Source of the DNA: an uncultured Cyclobacteriaceae bacterium
GTDB lineage: Bacteria; Bacteroidota; Bacteroidia; Cytophagales; Cyclobacteriaceae
Assembly (NCBI GenBank): GCA_937146645.1
Contig: CAKZRQ010000037.1
Location: 186,001 to 250,000, forward strand
Length of the DNA: 64,000 bases
Reading direction: 5' to 3'
The notes beneath the pieces were generated by a model that was not told the origin of the DNA, did no database searches, and worked only from the letters and a program-made list of their open reading frames with translations. Every line of letters starts with the position of its first letter. Position 1 is the first letter of the stretch. The position numbers and the translations under genes were made by a program. Of this stretch, positions 7,881 to 17,190 are shown one piece after another.

Positions 7881-9560
7881 TTAGAACTTATAGGAAAGTC
7901 CACCCACCAATTGAATCCCTCTTACAGGGTACATAAGCCATCGATTATTTGACCCATTGAAAATGTTATTCCCTTGGGCAAAAACTGAAAACCTTTCCGT
8001 GATGGCATAATCAGCTTGGAGCTGAAGATCAGCGATGGTACTGAGGTTCACAATCTCGGTTGGGCCTCCTTCTTCAAGCATCCTTCCTCTGGCTCTGATT
8101 CCTCCCATAAAATTCAAATTCGCCTGAATTAAAAGTGGCTCCACTGGTCGAATCTGATTATTGAAAGAAACCTCCCAAACAGGTCTATGCCATGCCTCGG
8201 CTACTTGATTTAAGGAATACTGATAAAGATTGATACCAGATCCCAATTGATAAGTATCAGAAATCTTCAAGCCTAATTCGCCTTGAATGGAGATAATTGT
8301 GGACTTATCATCATAAATGATATCAAACTGAGACATATCACTCTCCGAATTCACGAAGAAATAGAGCTGATTGTATCGATCCACATTTACAGAACCACGA
8401 TAGTTGAAGACCTCATTGAACTGACCTTGAATTCCACCTTCCAGGTGATAATTATTCACGGTATTTAGCACTCGATCGACAGGACCTAAGAAAGGATTCT
8501 CACTTACAAAGGAGTGATAGGTTTGTCTTTCTACATCTCCAGAAAACTCAGCGAAGAATCCAAATTCGTCAGCAAATTGGTATTGAGCTTTCAAAGCAGG
8601 AAAAACTCTGAAATCACTTGATTTATCAAGAATAGAGTCATTTTCTGAAACGATATTTAAGCCAGCTTCAAAATCAAATTCACCATATCGGAATTCTACA
8701 GAAGGCCTAATGGCAAAGTAATTTCTACTCTCCGAATAATTAAGATTTTCCACATTGGTACCGGAAAAACCAAGTCCTGTTTTTATGGTCCAATCATCGT
8801 TCAGGTGATATTTCACATTTCCACCAAACATGATATCGCTTTCCTGTGCCTCGTAGCTATCCGCAAAATTTCTAAACCCTACTTTCGCTTCATAACTCAC
8901 AGGCCCCACTTTTTCTACATCCCGTACTCCAGCATGAATTGAAATGGTATTAAAGACATTATCAGGTGTAAGAAAATCAGCATTTTCAAACATCTCTGGA
9001 TCGTATCCATAAAAAGAATAGCCATCCTGATTCCAGTGTAGTCCTCCAAAAACTTCTACCACATCGGTGTAATACGAACCATCAAACCCAGCATGAGTAT
9101 GAGATTCTTTTGACTGCTCCCCTTCTACTGGCCCTTTTCCAAAGCTTTGATGATTTAGCTGTGCTGAAAAGTTGAATTGATCAACTTCGGTTGCCATAAA
9201 CCTGGCTTCCAAAAGTGGAGAGGCGAAATTACCATACCCGGCTTTGATGTATCCAGGGTAAAGGTCTCTCCTATCCTTCCGGTAAACTTTTTGAGCGGCT
9301 GTAGTCTCCAGAGTTAATGGACGAAGATTTACCCCATATCGATTAATAGTATACTGAAAATCCTCAAGTCCTTTCGGCTGAGGCAATACCGGAAGTTTTT
9401 CGTAGGCTCTTGGTTGGGTGGGCAGAGTAAGTACTCTATCCTTTCGAATGATAAATTCCTGATCCGAAACCTCACCTCGAGATTCTGTCTGGGCGTGAAT
9501 GGAGTGACTTGCTCCTAGAGCAAAAACCACAAGAAAAAGTGTTTTGAAAGTATTTCTCAT
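7881..9560 (-). CDS. Plug-less TonB-dependent-receptor-like outer-membrane beta-barrel
   Basis: 559-residue exported protein. A signal peptide (residues 1-23, ending SIHAQ) is followed by a short periplasmic segment of about 65 residues and then many alternating amphipathic strands ending in GLSYKF, the terminal aromatic of outer-membrane barrels. No TonB plug domain is visible: the N-terminus is too short and has no carboxypeptidase-like domain. The last strands (FAQGNNIFNG, YPVRGIQLVGGL) resemble the end of TonB-dependent receptors. Its ATG overlaps the stop of the TPR gene (ATGA), so the two are translationally coupled and probably work together. Exact function unknown. Confidence 0.8.
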   Translation of the reverse strand: MRNTFKTLFLVVFALGASHSIHAQTESRGEVSDQEFIIRKDRVLTLPTQPRAYEKLPVLPQPKGLEDFQYTINRYGVNLRPLTLETTAAQKVYRKDRRDLYPGYIKAGYGNFASPLLEARFMATEVDQFNFSAQLNHQSFGKGPVEGEQSKESHTHAGFDGSYYTDVVEVFGGLHWNQDGYSFYGYDPEMFENADFLTPDNVFNTISIHAGVRDVEKVGPVSYEAKVGFRNFADSYEAQESDIMFGGNVKYHLNDDWTIKTGLGFSGTNVENLNYSESRNYFAIRPSVEFRYGEFDFEAGLNIVSENDSILDKSSDFRVFPALKAQYQFADEFGFFAEFSGDVERQTYHSFVSENPFLGPVDRVLNTVNNYHLEGGIQGQFNEVFNYRGSVNVDRYNQLYFFVNSESDMSQFDIIYDDKSTIISIQGELGLKISDTYQLGSGINLYQYSLNQVAEAWHRPVWEVSFNNQIRPVEPLLIQANLNFMGGIRARGRMLEEGGPTEIVNLSTIADLQLQADYAITERFSVFAQGNNIFNGSNNRWLMYPVRGIQLVGGLSYKF

Positions 9561-12550
9561 GATCCCTGCAAGTTTTGAAGTTTAGCTTCGGCCATGGCTT
9601 TGACCTCTTCATTAATCGATTTTTCGACTATGGACTCCAGTGTGGCTTTGGCTTGGAAATCCTCCCCGGTATCCACATAGTTATCAGCCAGAAGCAAAAA
9701 CATCCTTCCGTACCAATAATCGAAATCAACAAAGGGACCTGAAAAATCAAAGATGGTCTCATTCGATTGGGCATAGTTCTGAGCCTCTCTGAAATTCAGT
9801 GCAAGCAGGTAGAGTCCCTCTGCCCCCTGAATGGTTTTGTACTCATTCACCAATTCCATCAGGGTATCCACTGACTGGGCCGAGCGGTTCATCCCTTTTT
9901 GCGATTTAGCCTTAGTCAAAAGAGCATTTGGTGTGGTTTCTGGAAGGATTCCGTCGAGAGTAAGCAATTGATCAGCACTTTGGATGGCTTTGCCAAAGTT
10001 CTGGGTTTCAAAATATGCGATCATTAGACCTTGAACCGCTTCTGCCTCCTCGATTTTATTCCTGGAATTAGCCGCAGACATTTCAAGGTAGGGAATCGCT
10101 TCACGATAATTATCCCTTTCGAGTTCGATTGACCCGATCCTTTGCATCGCTCGAAGCCTTCTAGGTGATGCCTGCTCACTTTCAAGTTTTCTGAAATTCT
10201 CTAGCGCCTGATCCACTTGTTCAACCTGATAGTAGCTATCTCCAAGGAAATACGTGGCATCTACTTTCTGAGCAGAATTAGGATAGCTCTCCAGGTAGTT
10301 TTCAAGAGCGGTTATTGCCTTGCTATAATTCTTATCAAAATAAAGTGCTTTGGCTGCCTCATACTCCAATGCTTGCAGACTTCCACTTGCTGGATTTGAA
10401 GACTTGTAATCGTCGAGATAATCACCAAACTCACCAGATCTTCCTTGTAAAGCCAAAGTCTCTTGAAGACCCTTTAAGGCCGTTTCTGAATTCTCTGAAT
10501 TGGGATAATCCCCTAAAATTCTCTGATAATCCACTGCTGTTTGATCATAATTCTGAAGGGAGAAATTTGCGACAGCTCTGCCCTCCAAGGCATATGGAAC
10601 AAAAGGGCTACTCGGCCTTCCTCGAATCAAAGCAGTGAAAGCATCTACAGCCTGCTGATAATTAGTTTCTTCCAGATGAACCTGCGCCTTTTGATAAAGG
10701 GCGTCTTCATAATAAAGACTATTTGGATATCCCGAGATTAATCGATCCAACTGAAACAAGGCATCGGCATTCTTGCCCTGGAAGTTTTGAACTACTGCCA
10801 GACGGAAATATGCATAGTCGATCCCAGCATTCGATTCATTAATCGCTCTCAAGAAAATTCCTTCAGCTTCTGAAAATCGTTTTTGCACGTAGTAGCAATC
10901 TCCTAGCCTTAAAAGAGCATCATCATAGTATTGCTTCGCTTCTGCTCCTCTCAATTTATCGGTGTAAAGTCTGAACTGCTCCTCAGCACGCGGGTATTGT
11001 TGGGAATTGAAATAGGTATAACCCAGGCCATAATGAGTCTTAATGAGATAAGGATCCGACGCCGCCGGCCTCATTCTTCGCAAAGCCTCATAAGAACTCG
11101 AAGCAGCGGATAAATCTCCTTTTGCAGAATGAACTTCTCCTTCCCAAAACTTTGCTGCTAGCATCAATTCTGGATCTACCGGATAGGTCTGAGATTTTTC
11201 CAGATAAGCCAAAGAAGGATTATACTTCTTATCCCGGTAATAATTCATGGCCTGATAAAAGGCCACCTTCTGATAGGCTTCCTTAATCCGATCGGATTTA
11301 TTGGTAATCCGTTCCATTTGTTCCAAAGCCCTCAAATAGTCACTGGTATTGATCAGCGCCTGAGAAAGCAAATCTTCAGCCTGCTGTCGATAAATCCCAT
11401 TCGGATAGTTATTCAAATAATCATCCAGAGCAGTGATTCCAAGCTGAAAGCTTCCATTCTGAAGATTGACTTTGGCATAGTTTATCAGGGATTCCTCCTT
11501 CATTTCCTGATTGAAATCCAACTTGGATGCCGAACTGAAGCTAGTTGATGCGAACTGGTAATTTTCAAGTTTCACATAAGATTGACCCAAATAGTAGCTG
11601 GACGCCTGAGCTATTTCATCGCTGCCATTGGCAGAGACCTTAAGGTAATCGGAGGCTCTTTTATAGTTCTCAATTTGAAATTGAGCCATACCACCTTTAT
11701 AAACCTCTTCTCTTGAAAGCTCACCTTTTCTGGAATTAATAAAGGCATCATAATTCTCAGCAGCTTTAGTATAATTCTCCTTTTCATAATAGGCTTCCGC
11801 TAAATAAAGGTGAATCACTTCCTTTCGATCAAGCTTTGCTCCATCGGTAACCATGGGTTCTGCGAAAGCTATCAACTGATCATAAGATCCTTGTTGATAG
11901 TAAAGTGCCGAAAGTAAATAAGGTGTCTTAGTCCTGTATTGAGGGTTAGTAGATGCACGTTCCAAGTCATTTATGGCCTTAGACGTGTCTCCATTTTGCA
12001 TTGCAATGTATCCACTATAATAGTAGGCATCTGTATTTATTGGAGCATTAAGGCCCTTTGCCTGATCGAAATAGGGAGCGGCCTGATCATTTTCCTTTCT
12101 CATGAAATGAGCATAGCCTTGCTTGAAGAGCAAATCGGCTCGCACATCATTACTGAGTCCATTCGGATTGACAAGCTTATACCCTTCAAGTGCCTCCGCA
12201 TAATTCCTCTTATAAAAGAAATGGTCTCCTAGGTACAGTCCAGCGGTCGCCACCGATGGATGATTAGGATTATCCAGAATGTAGGATTTCATCAAACCCG
12301 AGCCATCAGGACTTTCCAACTCCAAGGCAGATATTGCCCGATGCAACTCCGAAGTATATTGCTGATCATGATTCGGATTCATGTCCAGTACTTTGGAATG
12401 ATCATAGAGAGAGCCTGCAAAAAGCTCATTCTGGAATAAAAGCAGGGAGTTATCTAAAGTGCGCTGAGTACTGGTTTGGTACAGCGTGGATTGGGCGAAT
12501 ACATTCGTGACGGCAAGGCACGAAAAGAACAGCACCAGATAGGTCTTCAT
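9557..12550 (-). CDS. Giant tetratricopeptide-repeat protein
   Basis: About 997 residues when started at the ATG at 12550, which gives a clean signal peptide (MKTYLVLFFSCLA..., cut near VFAQ). A start 60 nt further upstream would put 20 charged residues before it. The rest is almost entirely TPR-type helical hairpins: recurring GDxxYxxxxYxxAxxxY, YxKAxxxLExYLxxYPNSxxxxxAxYxLGxxYY and similar, about 25 repeats by eye. The protein is predicted periplasmic and is coupled by ATGA to the barrel gene. Together with SPOR, ExbB, ExbD and TonB downstream it recalls CpoB/YbgF next to the Tol system, but is several times longer. The function is not established from sequence. Confidence 0.88.
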   Translation of the reverse strand: MKTYLVLFFSCLAVTNVFAQSTLYQTSTQRTLDNSLLLFQNELFAGSLYDHSKVLDMNPNHDQQYTSELHRAISALELESPDGSGLMKSYILDNPNHPSVATAGLYLGDHFFYKRNYAEALEGYKLVNPNGLSNDVRADLLFKQGYAHFMRKENDQAAPYFDQAKGLNAPINTDAYYYSGYIAMQNGDTSKAINDLERASTNPQYRTKTPYLLSALYYQQGSYDQLIAFAEPMVTDGAKLDRKEVIHLYLAEAYYEKENYTKAAENYDAFINSRKGELSREEVYKGGMAQFQIENYKRASDYLKVSANGSDEIAQASSYYLGQSYVKLENYQFASTSFSSASKLDFNQEMKEESLINYAKVNLQNGSFQLGITALDDYLNNYPNGIYRQQAEDLLSQALINTSDYLRALEQMERITNKSDRIKEAYQKVAFYQAMNYYRDKKYNPSLAYLEKSQTYPVDPELMLAAKFWEGEVHSAKGDLSAASSSYEALRRMRPAASDPYLIKTHYGLGYTYFNSQQYPRAEEQFRLYTDKLRGAEAKQYYDDALLRLGDCYYVQKRFSEAEGIFLRAINESNAGIDYAYFRLAVVQNFQGKNADALFQLDRLISGYPNSLYYEDALYQKAQVHLEETNYQQAVDAFTALIRGRPSSPFVPYALEGRAVANFSLQNYDQTAVDYQRILGDYPNSENSETALKGLQETLALQGRSGEFGDYLDDYKSSNPASGSLQALEYEAAKALYFDKNYSKAITALENYLESYPNSAQKVDATYFLGDSYYQVEQVDQALENFRKLESEQASPRRLRAMQRIGSIELERDNYREAIPYLEMSAANSRNKIEEAEAVQGLMIAYFETQNFGKAIQSADQLLTLDGILPETTPNALLTKAKSQKGMNRSAQSVDTLMELVNEYKTIQGAEGLYLLALNFREAQNYAQSNETIFDFSGPFVDFDYWYGRMFLLLADNYVDTGEDFQAKATLESIVEKSINEEVKAMAEAKLQNLQGS

Positions 12551-12566
12551 AAAGTGGCTTAGCTTT

Positions 12567-13589
12567 TCAATGCAAAATCTTATAGAGCAACTCTCGGAGG
12601 ATTTCTCCATCGCGCATACTCACGGAATCTACTCCTTTGAAACGCATGTCGGCCTCCTTGAGGTATGAAAAGACATCAATTATCTTGCCTAAATTATAAT
12701 TTCTAGCCGCTGACCTGTATTCTTTAACTGCGAAAGGTGGCACCCCAATCTTACCTGCAAGCTCCCCGTCTGAAGCATTTGGTGAAGTCTGGATTTTGGC
12801 CACCCTTGAGAAATAATTGTATAACAATGAAAAAAGGGGAATTACCGGGTGAGCCTTAGGATTCTGGCTAAAGTAATTCGCAATCTTATTTGCCTTGATC
12901 ACATCTTTATAACCGATGGCACGCATCAGTTCGAAGTTGTTATAATCTTTGTTAATTCCCACATATTGAGAAATGTGGTTTGTCGTGACCTTTGTTGGCT
13001 CTTTGAAATTGATAAGCATTTTATCAATCTCATTGCTGATGACTTCCAGATTATTTCCAATAGAATCTGAAAGTAGCTGGACTGCCCTCGGGTCTATTTC
13101 ATGTTCTAACTCATTGAAATAGTCCTGAATCCAATTTGGCACCTTATAGTCCTGAATCTTCTTAGACTCCACGTAGACTGTGGATTTCTTGAGCTCTTTT
13201 GCCAAAGTTGTCCGACCATTGAGCTTTTTTTGTTTGTGACCAAAAACCAGAATAGTACTTGGCTGGGGATTCTGAACGTAATTCCCCAAAAGCTTCTGCG
13301 CATCTTCCTTTGCAAAATCAGCCAGAAATTGGGCTTCTTTGACGACCACAAGTTTTCTCTCGGCCATCATAGGAAAGCCTCTTGCCTCTCCTACTATTTG
13401 CCCCATATTGCTGTCCTTCCCATAAATAACCACCTGATTAAAGCTTCTTTCGGCTTCCGGAATAGCATGATTCTCAATGAACTTTACGATGTAATCGATG
13501 AAATAGGATTCTTCACCTTCCAGGAAATAGACCGGTGCATACTTACCGGATTTGATATCTCTGATTACGCTTTCTGGGGTGTGACTCAT
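12567..13589 (-). CDS. holA: DNA polymerase III subunit delta
   Basis: 340-residue clamp-loader subunit that opens the beta sliding clamp. The N-terminal AAA+-like domain reads PVYFLEGEESYFID, then MAERKLVVVKEAQFL, a TILVFGHKQKK segment, and the sensor-like helical domain DPRAVQLLSDSIGNNLEVISNEIDKM. The C-terminal collar has FSLLYNYFSRVAK and KEYRSAARNY. Length is typical. It is the first gene of the long minus-strand run and starts 17 nt before the TPR gene in transcription order. A well-formed promoter lies just upstream, so the envelope genes may be partly driven from the holA promoter. Confidence 0.94.
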   Translation of the reverse strand: MSHTPESVIRDIKSGKYAPVYFLEGEESYFIDYIVKFIENHAIPEAERSFNQVVIYGKDSNMGQIVGEARGFPMMAERKLVVVKEAQFLADFAKEDAQKLLGNYVQNPQPSTILVFGHKQKKLNGRTTLAKELKKSTVYVESKKIQDYKVPNWIQDYFNELEHEIDPRAVQLLSDSIGNNLEVISNEIDKMLINFKEPTKVTTNHISQYVGINKDYNNFELMRAIGYKDVIKANKIANYFSQNPKAHPVIPLFSLLYNYFSRVAKIQTSPNASDGELAGKIGVPPFAVKEYRSAARNYNLGKIIDVFSYLKEADMRFKGVDSVSMRDGEILRELLYKILH

Positions 13590-13609
13590 TGTGGATTTAA
13601 GACTGAGTT

Positions 13610-13642
13610 TAAAGATAACAGCCGCTTCGAAATGATCGCAAA
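13610..13642 (-). promoter_or_regulatory. Promoter of the holA-TPR-barrel run
   Basis: On the minus strand TTTG (13639-13642), a 21-nt spacer, then TATCTTTA (13610-13617), matching TTTG/TAnnTTTG of the Bacteroidota primary sigma factor at all but the last base. The holA ATG is 20 nt downstream. It sits back to back with a promoter-like element for the plus-strand TPR gene. Confidence 0.55.
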
Positions 13643-13654
13643 ATCCAATTAAAC

Positions 13655-13687
13655 TTTATGAAGAAAACTATTCAGGGTCTAATTTTG
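13655..13687 (+). promoter_or_regulatory. Promoter-like element before the plus-strand TPR gene
   Basis: TTTA (13655-13658), a 21-nt spacer, then TAATTTTG (13680-13687), a perfect TAnnTTTG. The candidate starts at 13700 and 13709 follow within 12-21 nt, implying a very short leader. Confidence 0.45.
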
Positions 13688-13699
13688 TATTAGTAAAAA

Positions 13700-14425
13700 A
13701 TGATTTCAATGAGCTTCGAAAAAGGGATAGAACTGTATAAGGATGGGAAGTACGAGGAGGCATTAGAAACCTTCAATTATTTGGTTAGCCAAGAAGGTGA
13801 TGTTCCCCAAAATTTTCTATTCAGGGGTCGGGTGTTATCTCGGTTGGGCAAACTAGATCAGGCTCTGGAGGATTTTGATCGGATCACTGCCATGGAACCA
13901 TACAACACTGATTGGATGAGTGATCGGGCCGTTGTTCTCCATCTTTTAAAAAGAAATGAGGAAGCTCTGACTGAATTCGATCGAGCGGTTAATCTTGATC
14001 CAGGTAATCCCTATAGATATAGCAGCCGAGCATTCTTTAAAGACCGAATCGGAGATTTGGAAGGTTCCATAGCGGATTACACCAAAGCCATTGAATTAGA
14101 CCCGGAAGACGCCGTTTCCTACAACAACAGAGGACTCGTTGAGGACAAATTGGGTTACAAGCAAAAGGCTCAAAGAAGCTTCAAGAAGGCTGATGAACTT
14201 GTGGGATATGATCCCGAAAAAACTCGACCAAAGGATCAGCCCAAGAAGAAGGAAATAAAGGCGAAAAAAGAAGCTACTCCTCCTTCAAGACCTATTTCCC
14301 AAAATCAAGAAGGCAAGCTCTCATTCGGTCATTACATGAATGTGCTCAAGTCTGTACTTACTGATTCTAAAAGCAGAACCGAATTCGGAGCCTTCCTTAA
14401 GAATATGTTCAAGGGGTCAAAATGA
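13700..14425 (+). CDS. Tetratricopeptide-repeat protein
   Basis: 241 residues (238 if the second ATG at 13709 is used; both are preceded by A-rich sequence and no Shine-Dalgarno site decides). Four to five TPRs fill residues 5-170: YKDGKYEEALETFNYL, RLGKLDQALEDFDRI, NEEALTEFDRAVNLDP, LEGSIADYTKAIELDP, and a last one ending QRSFKKADEL. A Lys/Pro-rich linker (about 175-205) precedes a short C-terminal helix pair. No signal peptide, so it is probably a cytosolic scaffold. Its last 9 nt overlap the end of the convergent universal stress gene. Partner unknown. Confidence 0.88.
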   Translation: MISMSFEKGIELYKDGKYEEALETFNYLVSQEGDVPQNFLFRGRVLSRLGKLDQALEDFDRITAMEPYNTDWMSDRAVVLHLLKRNEEALTEFDRAVNLDPGNPYRYSSRAFFKDRIGDLEGSIADYTKAIELDPEDAVSYNNRGLVEDKLGYKQKAQRSFKKADELVGYDPEKTRPKDQPKKKEIKAKKEATPPSRPISQNQEGKLSFGHYMNVLKSVLTDSKSRTEFGAFLKNMFKGSK

Positions 14426-15259
14426 TTTGATCACCCAAAGTGGTGTGTTCAGAGAAAAAGCCAACTTTTTGGAAAGGCTTCTATCGAATAGGTGGTCCCA
14501 AATGCTTTGTGGAAGGCTGAGTGTAAATAAGATTCCAACTTTTGATTCTTCACAATACTTCTGAATACTGCTAATAAGTGTCTCCTCGATAGGAAACAGC
14601 TTAAAGCTAATCTCTACATCTCGCACGAAGGGTTTGAGTTCTTGCTGAATCTCTGAATTCAAAAACTCCCTTCTTTTATTGACTTTTCTATCAAAGTGAA
14701 TCACATCTAGTTTAGAATCAAAAAAGGATGCGACCGTTCCAACCTTTTGAATGGCGAGTTTATCCTCTTCCAGGTAATCCTGAGCATAAGAAATTTGATC
14801 CATCCGTCTGAAATATGCAGCTCTTGGAATAACGAGAACATCCTTGATGGAATTATCGACGATTTCACTTGCTCTGGACCCCATCTTTCCAGAACGATTT
14901 CCATTCACCCCTTCTGTTCCGATAATGATTAAATCAAAATCCTGATCTTCTGCGATTCCACAAACCGTGTCCACGATATCACCTTCAACGATCAAGGTAA
15001 CGCACTCAACTAATCCTCTTGAAATAGATTCCTTTGATACCGCGTTTTTTAGACTAGCAAGCTTTTCCTTTACAAAGTTCTCCTGTCTTTGGCTATCAGC
15101 CTCTCCTGGAAATAGCTTGAAATAATCATCCCGATTAATGACATGAATTAAGGTCAGTTGAGATTTATACTTTTCACCAAGTCTTGCTGCAAATTCAATG
15201 GCATTGAGCGAGCAATCAGAAAAATCAACCGGGCAAAGAATTTTATGCGCTTGATCCAT
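14417..15259 (-). CDS. Universal stress protein, two tandem USP domains
   Basis: 280-residue cytosolic protein. The first USP domain (about 1-145) starts ILCPVDFSDCSLNAIEFA, carries DLIIIGTEG and a nucleotide-binding-like GSRASEIVDNS, and ends DVLVIPRAA. The second domain (about 150-280) is more divergent: VGILFTLSLPQSIWDHLFDRSLSKK replaces the GxxG(9x)GS loop, so nucleotide binding is likely lost there. Double-USP proteins are common in Bacteroidota. It is 9 nt downstream of the 2-hydroxyacid dehydrogenase gene on the same strand. Its 3' end overlaps the convergent TPR gene by 9 nt. Confidence 0.87.
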   Translation of the reverse strand: MDQAHKILCPVDFSDCSLNAIEFAARLGEKYKSQLTLIHVINRDDYFKLFPGEADSQRQENFVKEKLASLKNAVSKESISRGLVECVTLIVEGDIVDTVCGIAEDQDFDLIIIGTEGVNGNRSGKMGSRASEIVDNSIKDVLVIPRAAYFRRMDQISYAQDYLEEDKLAIQKVGTVASFFDSKLDVIHFDRKVNKRREFLNSEIQQELKPFVRDVEISFKLFPIEETLISSIQKYCEESKVGILFTLSLPQSIWDHLFDRSLSKKLAFSLNTPLWVIKSF

Positions 15260-15268
15260 AGTAGGAAT

Positions 15269-16189
15269 TTAATAGCCTCTCTCCCTATCCACCAAATTAA
15301 GTAATTCCTTCCCTTGCTGCATCCTATTCAAATTTTCTACAACCTGAGGAGCTGCAGCCTGAGGGTTGGTTACACTAGCAATGTGAGGAGTGAATTGAAT
15401 TTTTTCATGCTCCCAAAAAGGATGACCTGTAGGAAGGGGTTCAGTTCGATAAACATCCAATAAGGCTCCTGACAATTGACCGGAATCCAAGGCCTGAATT
15501 AAATCATTATCCACAAGGTGCTTGCCTCTAGCCACATTAATTAGATAGGTTCCGGGATTGCATTTCTCAAATAAATCTTTGCTCAGAATATCTTCCGTGT
15601 CACTGGTTAAGGGCAATAAGCAAATCAATACATTGATTTGTTTCAAGAATACCTCCAGTTCGTCCTTTGAATAATAAGGATACCCAAGATCTGGCTTTTC
15701 AGAGAATCCATATCCAAAAACCTCAAAATCCAAGTATCTGAGTTTATCCACCACATCACCTCCTAGGGCTCCTACTCCCATCACACCAATTTTGACCGGA
15801 ATTTCAGGATTAGACATATCCCAAACCTTTTCACTTTGCATTTGCTGATATCGGGTAATTTGTCGGTGGAAGTTCAATACTCCCATCACCACATAATTGG
15901 TCATCGACCATGTCAATTTCTCATCTACAATCCTAACAATGGGCAAGTCAGCAGGGATTTCTTTATCCGTCAAAATATGATCGACTCCTGCACCCATGGA
16001 ACTCACCAGTTTGAGATTCGGAAACTCAGAAAGTATCCCCGGAGGATGCTGCCAAACCATTACAGCCTCCACCGTTTCAGGATTTTGAATATTTGGGTAC
16101 ACCTGAATTTCTAAGTCAGGTTTCTCATTTTTAATTACTTCAATCCATTCTTTAGGATCGCGTCCAGGGCTTATGATAGCTAGGCTCAT
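15269..16189 (-). CDS. D-2-hydroxyacid dehydrogenase, glyoxylate/hydroxypyruvate reductase A type
   Basis: 306-residue NAD(P)H-dependent reductase of 2-oxoacids. The Rossmann loop GVGALG is at residues 138-143. The catalytic Arg221 is in NVARGK, Glu250 in YRTEPLP and His269 in FTPHIASVT, the complete family triad. The N-terminal substrate domain reads MVWQHPPGILSEFPNLKLVSSMGAG, typical of the GhrA branch. Glyoxylate or hydroxypyruvate is the likely substrate by family. The gene ends 9 nt before the universal stress protein gene, so the two are probably one transcript. Confidence 0.9.
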   Translation of the reverse strand: MSLAIISPGRDPKEWIEVIKNEKPDLEIQVYPNIQNPETVEAVMVWQHPPGILSEFPNLKLVSSMGAGVDHILTDKEIPADLPIVRIVDEKLTWSMTNYVVMGVLNFHRQITRYQQMQSEKVWDMSNPEIPVKIGVMGVGALGGDVVDKLRYLDFEVFGYGFSEKPDLGYPYYSKDELEVFLKQINVLICLLPLTSDTEDILSKDLFEKCNPGTYLINVARGKHLVDNDLIQALDSGQLSGALLDVYRTEPLPTGHPFWEHEKIQFTPHIASVTNPQAAAPQVVENLNRMQQGKELLNLVDRERGY

Positions 16190-16306
16190 TGGGTAATATG
16201 GTTCTATTTTTGTGTGTAAATTGCTCCTGAAAATTGAAGCGGATCAGACCTTTTCTTTTATCCGCTACGTAATACAAACCAAGTTGATTAAAAACATTCC
16301 AACTTT

Positions 16307-17161
16307 ATGAAAATTTACCAAAAAACCCTTCTTTCTGTCTTCCTCTTTCTATTTGGGCTATCCTTTATTGCAAATGCCCAATTAACCATGCCACAGGCAT
16401 CGCCATCTGCAAAGCTCGCTCAAAAGGTAGGTCTGACAGATGTGACGATAGAATATAGTCGTCCCGGCAAAAAGGGAAGAAAAATATTTGGCACCCTCGT
16501 TCCATATGGCGAGGTCTGGAGGACTGGCGCAAATGGTTCAACCAAAATCAACTTTTCTACTGAAGTAGAAATAGGTGGCACAAAACTACCAGCTGGAACT
16601 TATGCCCTTTACAGTATCCCAGGAAAGTCAGAATGGACAATTATTCTCTCTAAAAACACTGAGCTTTGGGGGGCAATGGGCTACTCGGATGCAGATGATG
16701 TGGTACGTTTCCAGGTACAACCTTCAAAAACAGGGAAAATGTATGAGACTTTTGAAATCACTTTTAACAACATGACGGACAATAGCGCGGACCTTTCCAT
16801 GAAATGGGAAAACACACGTGTAGATTTCAAAATCACCACTGAGGTTGATCCGATCGTGATGGCTCAGATTCAGGAGCAAGTGATCGATGCAGGGACGGAT
16901 AATCCTGGCCTGTTATATTCAGCTGCAAGCTACTACTACAACAACGACAAAGATCTGGATCAGGCCTATGAGTGGATTAGTAAGTCTGTTGAAAGTGATC
17001 CAAAGTATTGGACTATGCATTTGAAAGCAAAAATTGCCTTAGGACTTGACAAAAAACAAGAAGCTTTGGCCTCTGCCGAAAAATCTATAGAAATGGCAGA
17101 TGAAGCGAATAACCAAGATTACGTCCGACTGAATGAACGACTGATCAAATCAATGAAATAA
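16307..17161 (+). CDS. DUF2911 secreted protein with C-terminal helical repeats
   Basis: 284 residues with a signal peptide (1-24, ending IANAQ). The DUF2911 beta domain (about 25-180) contains PSAKLAQKVGLTDVTIEYSRP, FGTLVPYGEVWRTGANGST, LPAGTYALYSIPG and WTIILSK, the conserved blocks of this family. The C-terminal 90 residues form TPR-like helices (LLYSAASYYYNN, KKQEALASAEKSIEMAD). DUF2911 proteins are Bacteroidota-rich and have no established activity. It stands alone on the plus strand and ends in a strong bidirectional terminator shared with the symporter gene. Confidence 0.9.
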   Translation: MKIYQKTLLSVFLFLFGLSFIANAQLTMPQASPSAKLAQKVGLTDVTIEYSRPGKKGRKIFGTLVPYGEVWRTGANGSTKINFSTEVEIGGTKLPAGTYALYSIPGKSEWTIILSKNTELWGAMGYSDADDVVRFQVQPSKTGKMYETFEITFNNMTDNSADLSMKWENTRVDFKITTEVDPIVMAQIQEQVIDAGTDNPGLLYSAASYYYNNDKDLDQAYEWISKSVESDPKYWTMHLKAKIALGLDKKQEALASAEKSIEMADEANNQDYVRLNERLIKSMK

Positions 17162-17163
17162 GC

Positions 17164-17190
17164 AAAAAGGCCTCGAATGAGGCCTTTTTT
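17164..17190. terminator. Bidirectional intrinsic terminator
   Basis: AAAAAGGCCTC, loop GAAT, GAGGCCTTTTTT: an 11-bp stem with T-runs on both strands. It serves the DUF2911 gene (+) and overlaps the stop codon of the convergent symporter gene (-). Confidence 0.92.

Noticed and set aside
7881..12550. SusC/SusD-type nutrient uptake pair
   Set aside because: The barrel lacks a plug and carboxypeptidase-like domain, is about half the SusC length, and the partner is a TPR protein rather than a SusD lipoprotein.
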